Shown in pieces: positions 5,803 through 13,410 of a stretch of DNA of 20,476 nucleotides. Origin of the DNA: RUG11867 sp964553435 (lineage in GTDB: Bacteria > Bacillota_I > Bacilli_A > RF39 > UBA660); assembly GCA_964553435.1 (NCBI GenBank), contig CAZKKM010000021.1:1-20476 (forward strand), in the 5' to 3' direction. The first letter of the stretch is position 1; the number at the start of each line of letters is the position of its first letter. The notes below the pieces were generated by a model, which was not told the DNA's origin, ran no database searches, and was given only the letters and a program-made list of their open reading frames with translations. A program made the translations under genes and the position numbers.

Positions 5803-8457
5803 ATGGATTTAAAAACTAAACGAACAATATGCTTGATGGTAGGAATAGCATCAATTTTGACGATAGTAAGTACAATTTCATATGCTTACTTTTCATCACC
5901 AGCAGTAACACAAAAAATAGATTCCAATCTATCCACCGCGACATTGGCCCTGCGCTTTGCCGATAACGACAATGGCATAGATGCAAAACTCGATTTCGAT
6001 AAGACCGTCACCAAAAAGTTCATAATAGAAAATACGGGTACAGCAGATGCCTCCTTGAGTCTAAATTGGCACAACTTGATAAACACTTATACTAATGGTA
6101 GCCTGACATACAGATTGACCTATAGTACAGATGAAAATGGTACTTATACAGAAATATATCCAAAGAGCAATGTTCCAGTCTCAACCGAAGCAACAACTCA
6201 GACAATGGTCGGAGAACTCTCCGTTCCCGTCAAAGAGACATATTATTATAACCTAGAAGTGACATTGAACTACAACCAAGACGTCGACCAAACCTCTGAT
6301 TTAAATGCCTCCTTCAGCACGAATTTTAGAGTAGAGCAACCGACAAGATATAAATACTATAAACTACAAATAAATCCGAACGGAGGGACTTGGAAAGAAT
6401 TTTCTTCAACTCAGGAATATCTCATGAAAAACGGAGAAACAAAAGATATAGAAAAACCACAAAGAGTAGGATACACATTTACCGGATGGAGCCTTAAGGG
6501 AATATCATCGACAATGGAAGACAGTTTATTCACGATGGGAATGAGTGACGTTGTATTAGAAGCAAACTGGATTCTAAATAAGTATACTTTGACGATAGAT
6601 GCCGACGGTGGAAACTATGAAGGAAATACCATTCACGAGTTGGATTATAATTCCAATCTCACCGTACTAAACCCTATAAAAGAGGGATATACGTTCACTG
6701 GCTGGACAATCGACGGAGGAACCTTGAACGGTACAACTTACACGATGAGTGAAGCTAAAGATTCCAAGTTGACTGCCAAATGGCAAGTGAACAACTATAA
6801 ATACATCATCTATCATAATCAGATGAATGTAGACGGAAGAGGTTATACTTTGGTGAGTGCTGACACGGACGAAAAAGAGGCACCATTCAATACAACGGTG
6901 AGACCTTCAGTGAAGACTTATACGGGATTTACGAGTCCTGACATTCAAAGTTTGACAATCAAAGCAGAGACGGCATATCCGCCCGTAGCAAACAGAATAA
7001 ACTATAATTATGACAGAAACCTCTATAACTTGACTGTTAATTTGAACGGAGGAAATGCGACGGGAATTCCGAATACGATGTATTACGATGCAACCATCAC
7101 TTTGCCAATCCCAGCAAAGAAGGGATACAACTTCACGAACTGGACGGCTACGGGAGGAACACTCGATGACAATGACTTTACTATAAGTGACTCCGACGTG
7201 TCTCTTACAGCCAACTACACAGCCCAAACATTCAGTGTGACATTCAATGCAAACGGAGGAAATACTCCTACTACGAGCAAAATCGTCACATATGACTCGA
7301 CATATGAAGATTTACCGACTCCGACTTATCAAGACTACGAATTTTTAGGATGGTTTACAGAAAGCGATGGTGGCACTGAAATAAGTTCGAATACCAAAGT
7401 CGATTTGGATGACGATCAAACTTTATTTGCTCATTGGAAAAAGAAGCAGACTACTATAGTAGATAAAATAATAGCTTCATCACATGGAGTGAAAGACGGA
7501 TACGACGATCCAGCCACGACAGATGAAGGGATCTTTGAGATGGAAGACGATTATGGAACGAGTTATTACTATAGAGGAGCAGTCGAAAACAACTATGTAA
7601 AATTTGCCGGATTCTATTGGAGAATAATCAGAATCAACGGAGATGGCTCTTTGAGAATAATCTACGATGGGACGAAAGCACATGCGAACGGCACAAATGA
7701 TACTGATAGATTTACTCATACTAGTCAACCATATAATGAATTAGCGGATGATGCGAAATACTTTGGATGGATGTACGGGCCTTCAAATGCAGTCGAAGGA
7801 AAGACGACAGCTTCAACATCAAAAGTTCAGGCTCAAACCAATATAGAAAGCTCTGATGCTAAGAAATTAGTAGATGAATGGTACAAAGCAAATATAGAAG
7901 ACGCGGGATACGGAAGCGCGGCCGCAGATGTACTATTCTGTAATGATAGAAGCATACCAGGAAAAGCAGTATCGTTATGGACTTATGATACCGAACTGGG
8001 ATATGGAAGGAATTATACCGCTTATGGGGGATTAGGTAGATATATAACAGGTAATAACAGTACAAGTTTAAGTGGCAAAAAAAACGTACAACCAATATTC
8101 AAATGTCCAGAAAAAAACGATTCGTTTACAGTAAGTGATAAAGAAAAAGGAAACGGAGCACTCACATATCCAGTGGGACTTATAACGGCAGATGAGATAG
8201 TAGCTGCAGGTTCAGGAAAAAATAGGACAGAAAATAAAAGTTATTATTTGTACAAAGGTAATAGGATGTATTGGACACTTTCACCTAGGGACTACAGCAG
8301 TTTTCCTTATTTGCTCGTCATAGATTTTAACGGAGTTTTTTCCGCTTGGGGTGTACAGGGCGAAGGTTCAATTGCCCCAGTCATAAACCTCTCTGCCGCA
8401 TACGCAAGTACCATGATCGGAGACGGTACCATAGGAAACGAATATCGTGTCGAATAA
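5803..8457 (+). CDS. Large secreted protein: SipW-type signal, TasA-like N-terminus, InlB B-repeats, DUF6273/C-lectin-like C-terminus
   Basis: This 884-aa protein is likely exported and surface-associated. Residues 1-34 form a SipW-dependent-type signal, with a hydrophobic core at 9-28 and a cut probable after A28 in ISYAYFSS. A TasA/camelysin-like beta domain follows (about 40-178). Then come five repeat units at about 184-256, 258-328, 330-404, 407-473 and 475-545. Units 1, 2, 4 and 5 carry the InlB/List_Bact_rpt pattern (NGG...GY.F.GW...A.W); unit 3 lacks NGG and GW and is more MucBP-like. The last 335 residues (549-884) contain FAGFYWRIIRINGDGS (601-616), YWTLSPRD (823-830) and APVINLS (858-864), resembling DUF6273 and C-type-lectin-fold ends. 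There is no LPXTG or other visible anchor, and no SipW peptidase in the window. The start is supported by GAGGAGA (5787-5793). Codons here use far fewer TCG/CGA words than the neighbouring genes, which suggests separate history. Role in adhesion or matrix is inferred. Confidence 0.82.
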   Translation: MDLKTKRTICLMVGIASILTIVSTISYAYFSSPAVTQKIDSNLSTATLALRFADNDNGIDAKLDFDKTVTKKFIIENTGTADASLSLNWHNLINTYTNGSLTYRLTYSTDENGTYTEIYPKSNVPVSTEATTQTMVGELSVPVKETYYYNLEVTLNYNQDVDQTSDLNASFSTNFRVEQPTRYKYYKLQINPNGGTWKEFSSTQEYLMKNGETKDIEKPQRVGYTFTGWSLKGISSTMEDSLFTMGMSDVVLEANWILNKYTLTIDADGGNYEGNTIHELDYNSNLTVLNPIKEGYTFTGWTIDGGTLNGTTYTMSEAKDSKLTAKWQVNNYKYIIYHNQMNVDGRGYTLVSADTDEKEAPFNTTVRPSVKTYTGFTSPDIQSLTIKAETAYPPVANRINYNYDRNLYNLTVNLNGGNATGIPNTMYYDATITLPIPAKKGYNFTNWTATGGTLDDNDFTISDSDVSLTANYTAQTFSVTFNANGGNTPTTSKIVTYDSTYEDLPTPTYQDYEFLGWFTESDGGTEISSNTKVDLDDDQTLFAHWKKKQTTIVDKIIASSHGVKDGYDDPATTDEGIFEMEDDYGTSYYYRGAVENNYVKFAGFYWRIIRINGDGSLRIIYDGTKAHANGTNDTDRFTHTSQPYNELADDAKYFGWMYGPSNAVEGKTTASTSKVQAQTNIESSDAKKLVDEWYKANIEDAGYGSAAADVLFCNDRSIPGKAVSLWTYDTELGYGRNYTAYGGLGRYITGNNSTSLSGKKNVQPIFKCPEKNDSFTVSDKEKGNGALTYPVGLITADEIVAAGSGKNRTENKSYYLYKGNRMYWTLSPRDYSSFPYLLVIDFNGVFSAWGVQGEGSIAPVINLSAAYASTMIGDGTIGNEYRVE

Positions 8458-8473
8458 AGAAGATTTTGTTAAT

Positions 8474-8496
8474 AAAAAAGCCCTAAGGGCTTTTTT
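8474..8496 (+). terminator. Strong intrinsic terminator after the secreted-protein gene
   Basis: AAAAAAGCCC (8474-8483) pairs perfectly with GGGCTTTTTT (8487-8496) around a 3-nt loop. The symmetric A and T tracts mean it could work in both directions. Confidence 0.9.
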
Positions 8497-8548
8497 GTGT
8501 TCTGAAGGTAAATAACCATAACTACAATTTTACTTTTTTTCTCATATA

Positions 8549-8557
8549 TGCTAAAAT
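8549..8557 (+). promoter_or_regulatory. Extended -10 promoter of rnhC
   Basis: TGCTAAAAT is an extended -10 (TAAAAT at 8552-8557) 24 nt upstream of the preferred rnhC start. It overlaps an alternative upstream in-frame ATG (8548), which argues against that codon as the start. Confidence 0.55.
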
Positions 8558-8580
8558 GGGCATACGAGGTGACAGAAAAG

Positions 8581-9519
8581 ATGACTATCGTTTACAAAAT
8601 AAGTGACAATTTAAAGAAAGAAATAATCGAGCATTATAAGGATACAGCAAAACCTAACCATCCTCCATATTCTGTCTTTCAAAGTGAAGATTGTGGTACG
8701 GTCGTAACACTGTACGAATCTGGCAAAATAATGTTCCAAGGAATAGGGGCGGATATCGATTATGCTCTCTGGCGCGACCGTGAGAAATTTAAAAACAATC
8801 GCGACATCGACCGAGAACTCAAACAGAAAGAAAAAAAAGACAAGAAGAAAAAAGAAGAACAAAACGACATAACTTACAAGTATGCGAGCACGGTCGGCTC
8901 AGACGAAGTCGGCACAGGAGATTATTTCGGACCGATAGTCGTGACAGCATCTTACGTGAGCGAAGACAATTTGAAAAAAGTAGAAGAACTGGGAGTTCGC
9001 GATTCGAAAAAACTCACAGACGACAAGATAGTGGAGATCGCACCAAAATTGGCAGAATTCATTCCTTATGTCACATATACACTTTCGCCAGAAGAGTACA
9101 ATTGCGCAGGCATCACGAATATGAACAAAGTCAAAGCCATACTTCACAACAAAGTCCTTTCGCGTCTTTTGAAAAAAGAGAACTTCGAATACGACTATAT
9201 CGTCGTCGATCAGTTTGCACTCGTCTCGAAATATTTCGAACATATCGCCGATGTACCGGACAAAGTGACGAACATCGATTTTACACCACATGCCGAAGAT
9301 AAGTGTCGAAGTGTCGCCGTGTCGAGCATCATCAGCCGCTACATCTTCTTAAAGGAAATGAAGAAGATGAGTGAAAAATACGACATGACCATTCCGAAAG
9401 GTGCAGGTTCCATAGTCGACGAATTTGGCCGCGAATTCATTGCCAAATTTGGCGAAGAAGAGCTCTCTAAAGCGGCAAAACTAAATTTTAAAAATACTGA
9501 TAAGATTAAAAATGGCTAA
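8581..9519 (+). CDS. rnhC: Ribonuclease HIII
   Basis: This enzyme removes RNA from RNA-DNA hybrids in replication and repair, using two metal ions. Residues 1-65 form the TBP-like N-terminal substrate-binding domain typical of HIII (VFQSEDCGTVVTLYESGKIM). A Lys/Glu-rich linker (70-98, coded by long A-runs) joins it to the type 2 RNase H domain. The active site is visible: GSDEVGTGDYFGP (106-118) with D108 and E109, IVVDQFA (207-213) with D210, and PHAEDKCRSVAVSS (236-249) with D240. The length of 312 aa equals that of B. subtilis RnhC as I recall it. ATG 8581 is preceded by GAGGTGA (8566-8572); the in-frame ATG at 8548 lies in the promoter. The 3' end overlaps its own terminator. Confidence 0.95.
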   Translation: MTIVYKISDNLKKEIIEHYKDTAKPNHPPYSVFQSEDCGTVVTLYESGKIMFQGIGADIDYALWRDREKFKNNRDIDRELKQKEKKDKKKKEEQNDITYKYASTVGSDEVGTGDYFGPIVVTASYVSEDNLKKVEELGVRDSKKLTDDKIVEIAPKLAEFIPYVTYTLSPEEYNCAGITNMNKVKAILHNKVLSRLLKKENFEYDYIVVDQFALVSKYFEHIADVPDKVTNIDFTPHAEDKCRSVAVSSIISRYIFLKEMKKMSEKYDMTIPKGAGSIVDEFGREFIAKFGEEELSKAAKLNFKNTDKIKNG

Positions 9520-9543
9520 CTCCACGATTTTAATCTTCTTTTT
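9502..9543 (+). terminator. Intrinsic terminator overlapping the rnhC stop
   Basis: AAGATTAAAA (9502-9511), inside the last rnhC codons, pairs perfectly with TTTTAATCTT (9528-9537). The loop is 16 nt, and CTTTTT follows. The stem is AT-rich but 10 bp long. Confidence 0.65.
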
Positions 9544-9550
9544 ATTGAAA

Positions 9551-9578
9551 TTGACAAACGAAAAAAAAGAAGTATAAT
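9551..9578 (+). promoter_or_regulatory. Consensus promoter of the paralog trio, gene 1
   Basis: TTGACA (9551-9556) and TATAAT (9573-9578) are perfect consensus boxes with a 16-bp A-rich spacer, 30 nt upstream of the start codon. Confidence 0.88.
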
Positions 9579-9608
9579 AGACCGCAACGTTTGAAAGAGG
9601 GAAAGAGC

Positions 9609-11462
9609 ATGATCATACCGAAACAGATAATAAATACTATCAGAATAAACTTCAAAAGAATTATAAAGAGCAATAAGGCTTTACAAGAAAAATTGTGGGA
9701 AGAAATATTGAACCTCGTAAAGTACGTGAAAGCCGAGAAAAACTCTATAGAGATTTCTCCGACAGTAAAGCGCGAAGTTTATGCGAAATTGAATGAAAAA
9801 TTTAATCTTACCATACCTGATGATGCATCGTTTTTGACCGTCCTTTCGGGATTCAAGAATTCTTATGATAGATTCATTATGGATAACGAAAGACTCGATA
9901 ACATGATCGCTTCGATCTCGACTACCGGCTTTAAAAGAACGACCTACTTGTTACCTGTCATGTTCTTTTGTAGTTTTGGCACTGGTATCGAATTCATTTA
10001 CCTGCTCATCTCGGGTATAAAGATAAATGCTCTATCTAAAAAAGACGATGATCCATTAATCGATGACTTCGAAAGAAAGCTTCTCGCATACGAGAGAAAA
10101 CTCGGAGAATACATCGCCGAAGATGAATCTGGAAACTTGAAAATTGACCTTGCCGATGTCGAAGACTTTTCTGAAGTATTGTATCACTATATTATCGACC
10201 TTTATGAAAACAAAGAATTTCTTTTCAATTCCGATGAAAGCTGGAATCGCGAATCATCCATAACTCTTTTGGCCTCCTCGATCATCAACTACATCATCTA
10301 CTGCAATTCCGGTTACAAGTTGACCGCTGAAGAGCTCGATAGATGTCTTGCCGTCTACACTTCTTTACAAAATAAAGAAGAAGATTTTGCCGAGGCTATT
10401 CGCATCACCTGCGAAACTTCTTTGCCAATATACATGGAGAAGCAAAAGAAACTCGCGAACGATAAAAAGCCATCTGAAAAGATTCAAACTAAACCTGAGA
10501 CTCTCAAAGAATACATCGCCGATGGTCACGTCGTCAAAATATGTGATGAAAACACATTGAGGAATCTACTTCTAAGAGAGAGAATATCGGGCAACGAAAG
10601 ACTGCACTATCTTCACTTAATGAAAGGTATGTATCGTTTCACCATCGAAGATGTTCATCATCGAAAATTGATGAAATACCGAGAATCGTTGTTCACCGAG
10701 ACTCAAAAAAGACTTTACGAAACCGCTCCTCGCAGCGGCATCACATCGTACATAATAGATAATGCTCGCCAACGCATCGATGAGACTGTCGAATTTCTCG
10801 TCGAAGAAGTACATCCTCTTCTATTGTCCGCACAAGAAAAATTGAATATCGATGCAGGTGCCTCTTGCGAAGAGATATATCGCACTGCACACTCCTCAGA
10901 AGATACTGAAGATATAATCGAATGTATAGACACAGCCGTCGCCATGGCCAAAGAAGAACTGGAAACTTGGTTTGCGATAATAGGTAAAAATTGTACACCA
11001 GAGGAATTAAAAGAAAGAAGACACATCATCTATTATGATACATTTGTCACGACCGCGGCAGATGAGACTGTGCTCATTCCTCGTTTCTACGAAAGCATTC
11101 TTGCCTACGACAAGACGACATACAGTTCTATCATGATGAACCTCAAAGATATCTTAGATGGTCGCCTGGATGAAGACAAAGAAATCACAAAGAAAATGCC
11201 CCGACCTGTCTATGTTAAGGGAAGTGACTACAAGATATTTTATACCTTCATCGACGATTTTCTCATCATATTGGACGTCCTATCTTCCGAAAAAGGGGAA
11301 TATCGCAAAATTGCTTCGCTCATGAACAGCGATGATTTTAAAGATTTCGAACTTTATCTTCGTGATATTGAATCTAGTAATTCACCATCTGTTCTTGAAT
11401 ACTATACTTCCATCATCATGACCGAACTCGATCACAGTGGAAAACGACTGTCTCTTAACTGA
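9609..11462 (+). CDS. Unknown cytoplasmic protein, paralog family member 1 (617 aa)
   Basis: I do not recognise this family. The architecture is shared with the next two genes. Part A is a helical N-terminus (about 1-105). Part B is a core with the motif LLISGIKINAL (132-142), then KKDDDPLIDDFERKL (144-158) and YERKLGEYI (161-169). A helical part and a charged linker follow (to about 298). Part C begins with LKEYIADGHVVKICD (299-313), containing a conserved Cys (C312), then a helical stretch. The C-terminal domain (about 470-590) has strand HIIYYDTFV, two helices, then VYVKGSDYKIFYTFIDD (534-550) and LIILDVL (552-558). There is no signal peptide; the hydrophobic core segment (112-140) is not kept hydrophobic in all paralogs, so it is probably buried rather than a membrane helix. 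The start is ATG 9609 with GAGGG at 9597-9601, not the in-frame TTG at 9591. It has its own promoter and terminator. Confidence 0.75.
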   Translation: MIIPKQIINTIRINFKRIIKSNKALQEKLWEEILNLVKYVKAEKNSIEISPTVKREVYAKLNEKFNLTIPDDASFLTVLSGFKNSYDRFIMDNERLDNMIASISTTGFKRTTYLLPVMFFCSFGTGIEFIYLLISGIKINALSKKDDDPLIDDFERKLLAYERKLGEYIAEDESGNLKIDLADVEDFSEVLYHYIIDLYENKEFLFNSDESWNRESSITLLASSIINYIIYCNSGYKLTAEELDRCLAVYTSLQNKEEDFAEAIRITCETSLPIYMEKQKKLANDKKPSEKIQTKPETLKEYIADGHVVKICDENTLRNLLLRERISGNERLHYLHLMKGMYRFTIEDVHHRKLMKYRESLFTETQKRLYETAPRSGITSYIIDNARQRIDETVEFLVEEVHPLLLSAQEKLNIDAGASCEEIYRTAHSSEDTEDIIECIDTAVAMAKEELETWFAIIGKNCTPEELKERRHIIYYDTFVTTAADETVLIPRFYESILAYDKTTYSSIMMNLKDILDGRLDEDKEITKKMPRPVYVKGSDYKIFYTFIDDFLIILDVLSSEKGEYRKIASLMNSDDFKDFELYLRDIESSNSPSVLEYYTSIIMTELDHSGKRLSLN

Positions 11463-11465
11463 AAC

Positions 11466-11490
11466 AAATGCCTTTTGATATGGCATTTTT
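11466..11490 (+). terminator. Intrinsic terminator between paralogs 1 and 2
   Basis: AAATGCC (11466-11472) pairs with GGCATTT (11482-11488) around a 9-nt loop and runs into a T-tract. It begins 4 nt after the stop of gene 1. Confidence 0.75.
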
Positions 11491-11513
11491 ATTTATCGAT
11501 TTACCTATAAATA

Positions 11514-11542
11514 TTGACTTCTACAATATTTGGATTTATAAT
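11514..11542 (+). promoter_or_regulatory. Consensus promoter of paralogs 2 and 3
   Basis: TTGACT (11514-11519) and a perfect TATAAT (11537-11542) are separated by the ideal 17 bp, 30 nt before ATG 11573. Confidence 0.85.
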
Positions 11543-11572
11543 ACAAACCACTTAAAAAAGGGGGATTTTACC

Positions 11573-13393
11573 ATGGAAGTAACAAAACACGTGACAAATC
11601 TATTGAAAGGTAGCATGCGAGGAATGATCGCTCAAAACGACGATCACATCGAAAAACTGCATGAACTCACTATCATTTTGACGACTATGCAGACGACTAG
11701 TTATAAATCGCTAAGTGCTATCATCGATTATTTGAACGACACTTTCGCTTACCATATTCCTTATACGAACGAAAAAACTGACGTTTTGAATGCGGTCGAA
11801 GAGATAACATCGGAATTAAAACGCGAAAATATAGTCATCAATACATTCATGAAAAACTTGAGGAAAGAAGGGTTCATCGACGTCGTATATCGATTGCCGC
11901 TTTTCGCTCTTCGCCTCGTCTTCGACTATGTCGGTATAATCTTTCTTGTCATCTCCGGCATCAAAGTGAATGCCGAACACAAAAGTGAAAATGCTTCGAT
12001 GATGGACGATTTGGAAAGAGAATTGCGAAAAATTGAAATCGAGATGGCACCACTCATCGAAGAAGATTGGGAAATAACACCTCAAAACCTTCCAGCATTT
12101 TTAAATGCTTTTGACCGTTACTTGCGAACCTTTTATGAAAAAGAAGGTTATCGTGAATTCGACAAAGACGAAATCGATGGTATCATCCGCGACATTTTGA
12201 TAACTGTAGTCAATTATGCACTCTTTTTCCAGGACGCGTATCAACCGGACATCCGAGTTGTCAAAGAGGCTTTTCGCAAGAAAATAGTCGAAGAAAATCT
12301 CACCGAAATGGAAACACTATGTGAACTATATGCCGATTATGTTTCTAATGAAAAAGCTTGTCAAGTCGAAAGAGAAGTTGCCGAAAAAGAATCTGAACCG
12401 ATCATTTCCGAACCTATCGAAACTTTGGCCGACTATGTAACCGATGGAAATATAACGAAACTTTGTCCTGCCGATAAATTCGAACACCTTTTGAGCGCTT
12501 CCAAAATAGATAGAAAAACCAAAGTCAAATATGCAAGAGAAATGGCTGAAATGTGGAACTATGCCGAGAAAGATGCTTACGAAAGAAAAACTGCGGAATA
12601 TAGAAGGAGTATTTTGTCGCCTTCTGAACAAGAACTCTATCATGCGATTAGCACTGAAGAGATGCCAGACAATTCGACGTTGAAAGTTTATATCGAAGCC
12701 ATCGACGAAGATATAGATACTCTCATTCAAGAGTGTACAGAAGCTTTTACCAAAATTTGCCAAAGTGCTCTAATCGAAGAAGCAGATACCATGTCCGAAA
12801 TGGAACTTTACCATGCGGCCAAAAGGGTGGAGTCGCTGTCCTTTGCCGTCGCTGACATCGAAGCGGCGATCGCAATAATCGAAGATCACATAAAGATTCA
12901 ATTCGAACAAATCAAAAATGCGATGAAATCACAAAGAGGCAAGACCATGTCTTCCGGAAGCACAGTTTATTATACAGACAACTATGTGACCACAGAAAAA
13001 GACACTATCTCCATTCCTCGATTGATTAAAAGATTGGCCTGTCTATCAAAAGAAGACTATCTACTCATGCGCATAGAACTGTCGAATCTCATCGAAAGAC
13101 GACTCGAAGATGACAGACAGATGCGCAAGAACTTGCCTTGTAAAGTGTTCATCAAAGGTCGCGAACTCAAAATATTTTATACTTTCGTCGAAGATACTTT
13201 GGTCATCATCGATGCCATCCCAGCCGACGGCAGCGAATACAAACAGGTAACTGACCTCGTGAGAAGTGTCGAATTTAAAGAATTTTTAGATACCCTAAAA
13301 AAATTTATCTCTTCGGGTGTCAAACCTAATGCCGTTAACTACACTAAATCGATAATGGCCAAATTGGAACCCAAGAAAAAATATACCAAATAG
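11573..13393 (+). CDS. Unknown cytoplasmic protein, paralog family member 2 (606 aa)
   Basis: This is a paralog of the preceding gene, with the same order of parts. A helical N-terminus (1-100) is followed by the core FLVISGIKVNA (124-134), then MMDDLERELRKIE (143-155) and LIEEDWEI (161-168). Part C starts with LADYVTDGNITKLC (285-298, conserved C298). The C-terminal domain starts with STVYYTDNYVTTE (463-475), then helix SKEDYLLMRIELSNLIERRL (492-511), then VFIKGRELKIFYTFVED (525-541) and LVIIDAI (543-549), ending with a helix VEFKEFLDTLKKF (566-578). The acidic DDDPL run of members 1 and 3 is replaced by ENASMM. The protein is highly charged and has no signal peptide. An in-frame ATG at 11468 precedes the promoter, so ATG 11573 with AGGGGGAT (11559-11566) is the start. 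The third paralog follows 17 nt downstream. Function unknown. Confidence 0.75.
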   Translation: MEVTKHVTNLLKGSMRGMIAQNDDHIEKLHELTIILTTMQTTSYKSLSAIIDYLNDTFAYHIPYTNEKTDVLNAVEEITSELKRENIVINTFMKNLRKEGFIDVVYRLPLFALRLVFDYVGIIFLVISGIKVNAEHKSENASMMDDLERELRKIEIEMAPLIEEDWEITPQNLPAFLNAFDRYLRTFYEKEGYREFDKDEIDGIIRDILITVVNYALFFQDAYQPDIRVVKEAFRKKIVEENLTEMETLCELYADYVSNEKACQVEREVAEKESEPIISEPIETLADYVTDGNITKLCPADKFEHLLSASKIDRKTKVKYAREMAEMWNYAEKDAYERKTAEYRRSILSPSEQELYHAISTEEMPDNSTLKVYIEAIDEDIDTLIQECTEAFTKICQSALIEEADTMSEMELYHAAKRVESLSFAVADIEAAIAIIEDHIKIQFEQIKNAMKSQRGKTMSSGSTVYYTDNYVTTEKDTISIPRLIKRLACLSKEDYLLMRIELSNLIERRLEDDRQMRKNLPCKVFIKGRELKIFYTFVEDTLVIIDAIPADGSEYKQVTDLVRSVEFKEFLDTLKKFISSGVKPNAVNYTKSIMAKLEPKKKYTK

Positions 13394-13410
13394 AAAAGAA
13401 GGAAACGAAT

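Noticed and set aside
7859..8095. Long antisense ORFs inside the secreted-protein gene and elsewhere
   Set aside because: They lack ribosome sites and protein-like composition and mirror the codon pattern of the real gene.
8280..8457. Diversity-generating retroelement
   Set aside because: Only a lectin-like protein end is seen; no reverse transcriptase, accessory gene or template repeat is in the window.
9102..9302. Alternative-frame plus-strand ORF inside rnhC
   Set aside because: rnhC is complete with all catalytic residues; the inner frame has biased Arg/Ser composition and no start signal.
9715..10035. Membrane helix in the hydrophobic core of paralog 1 (segment with LLPVMFF and FIYLLISG)
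   Set aside because: The corresponding segment in the second core of paralog 3 contains several charged residues, so it is more likely a buried core than a membrane span.
11468..11572. N-terminal extension of the second paralog from ATG 11468
   Set aside because: It would run through the terminator of gene 1 and the consensus promoter; ATG 11573 has a strong ribosome site.
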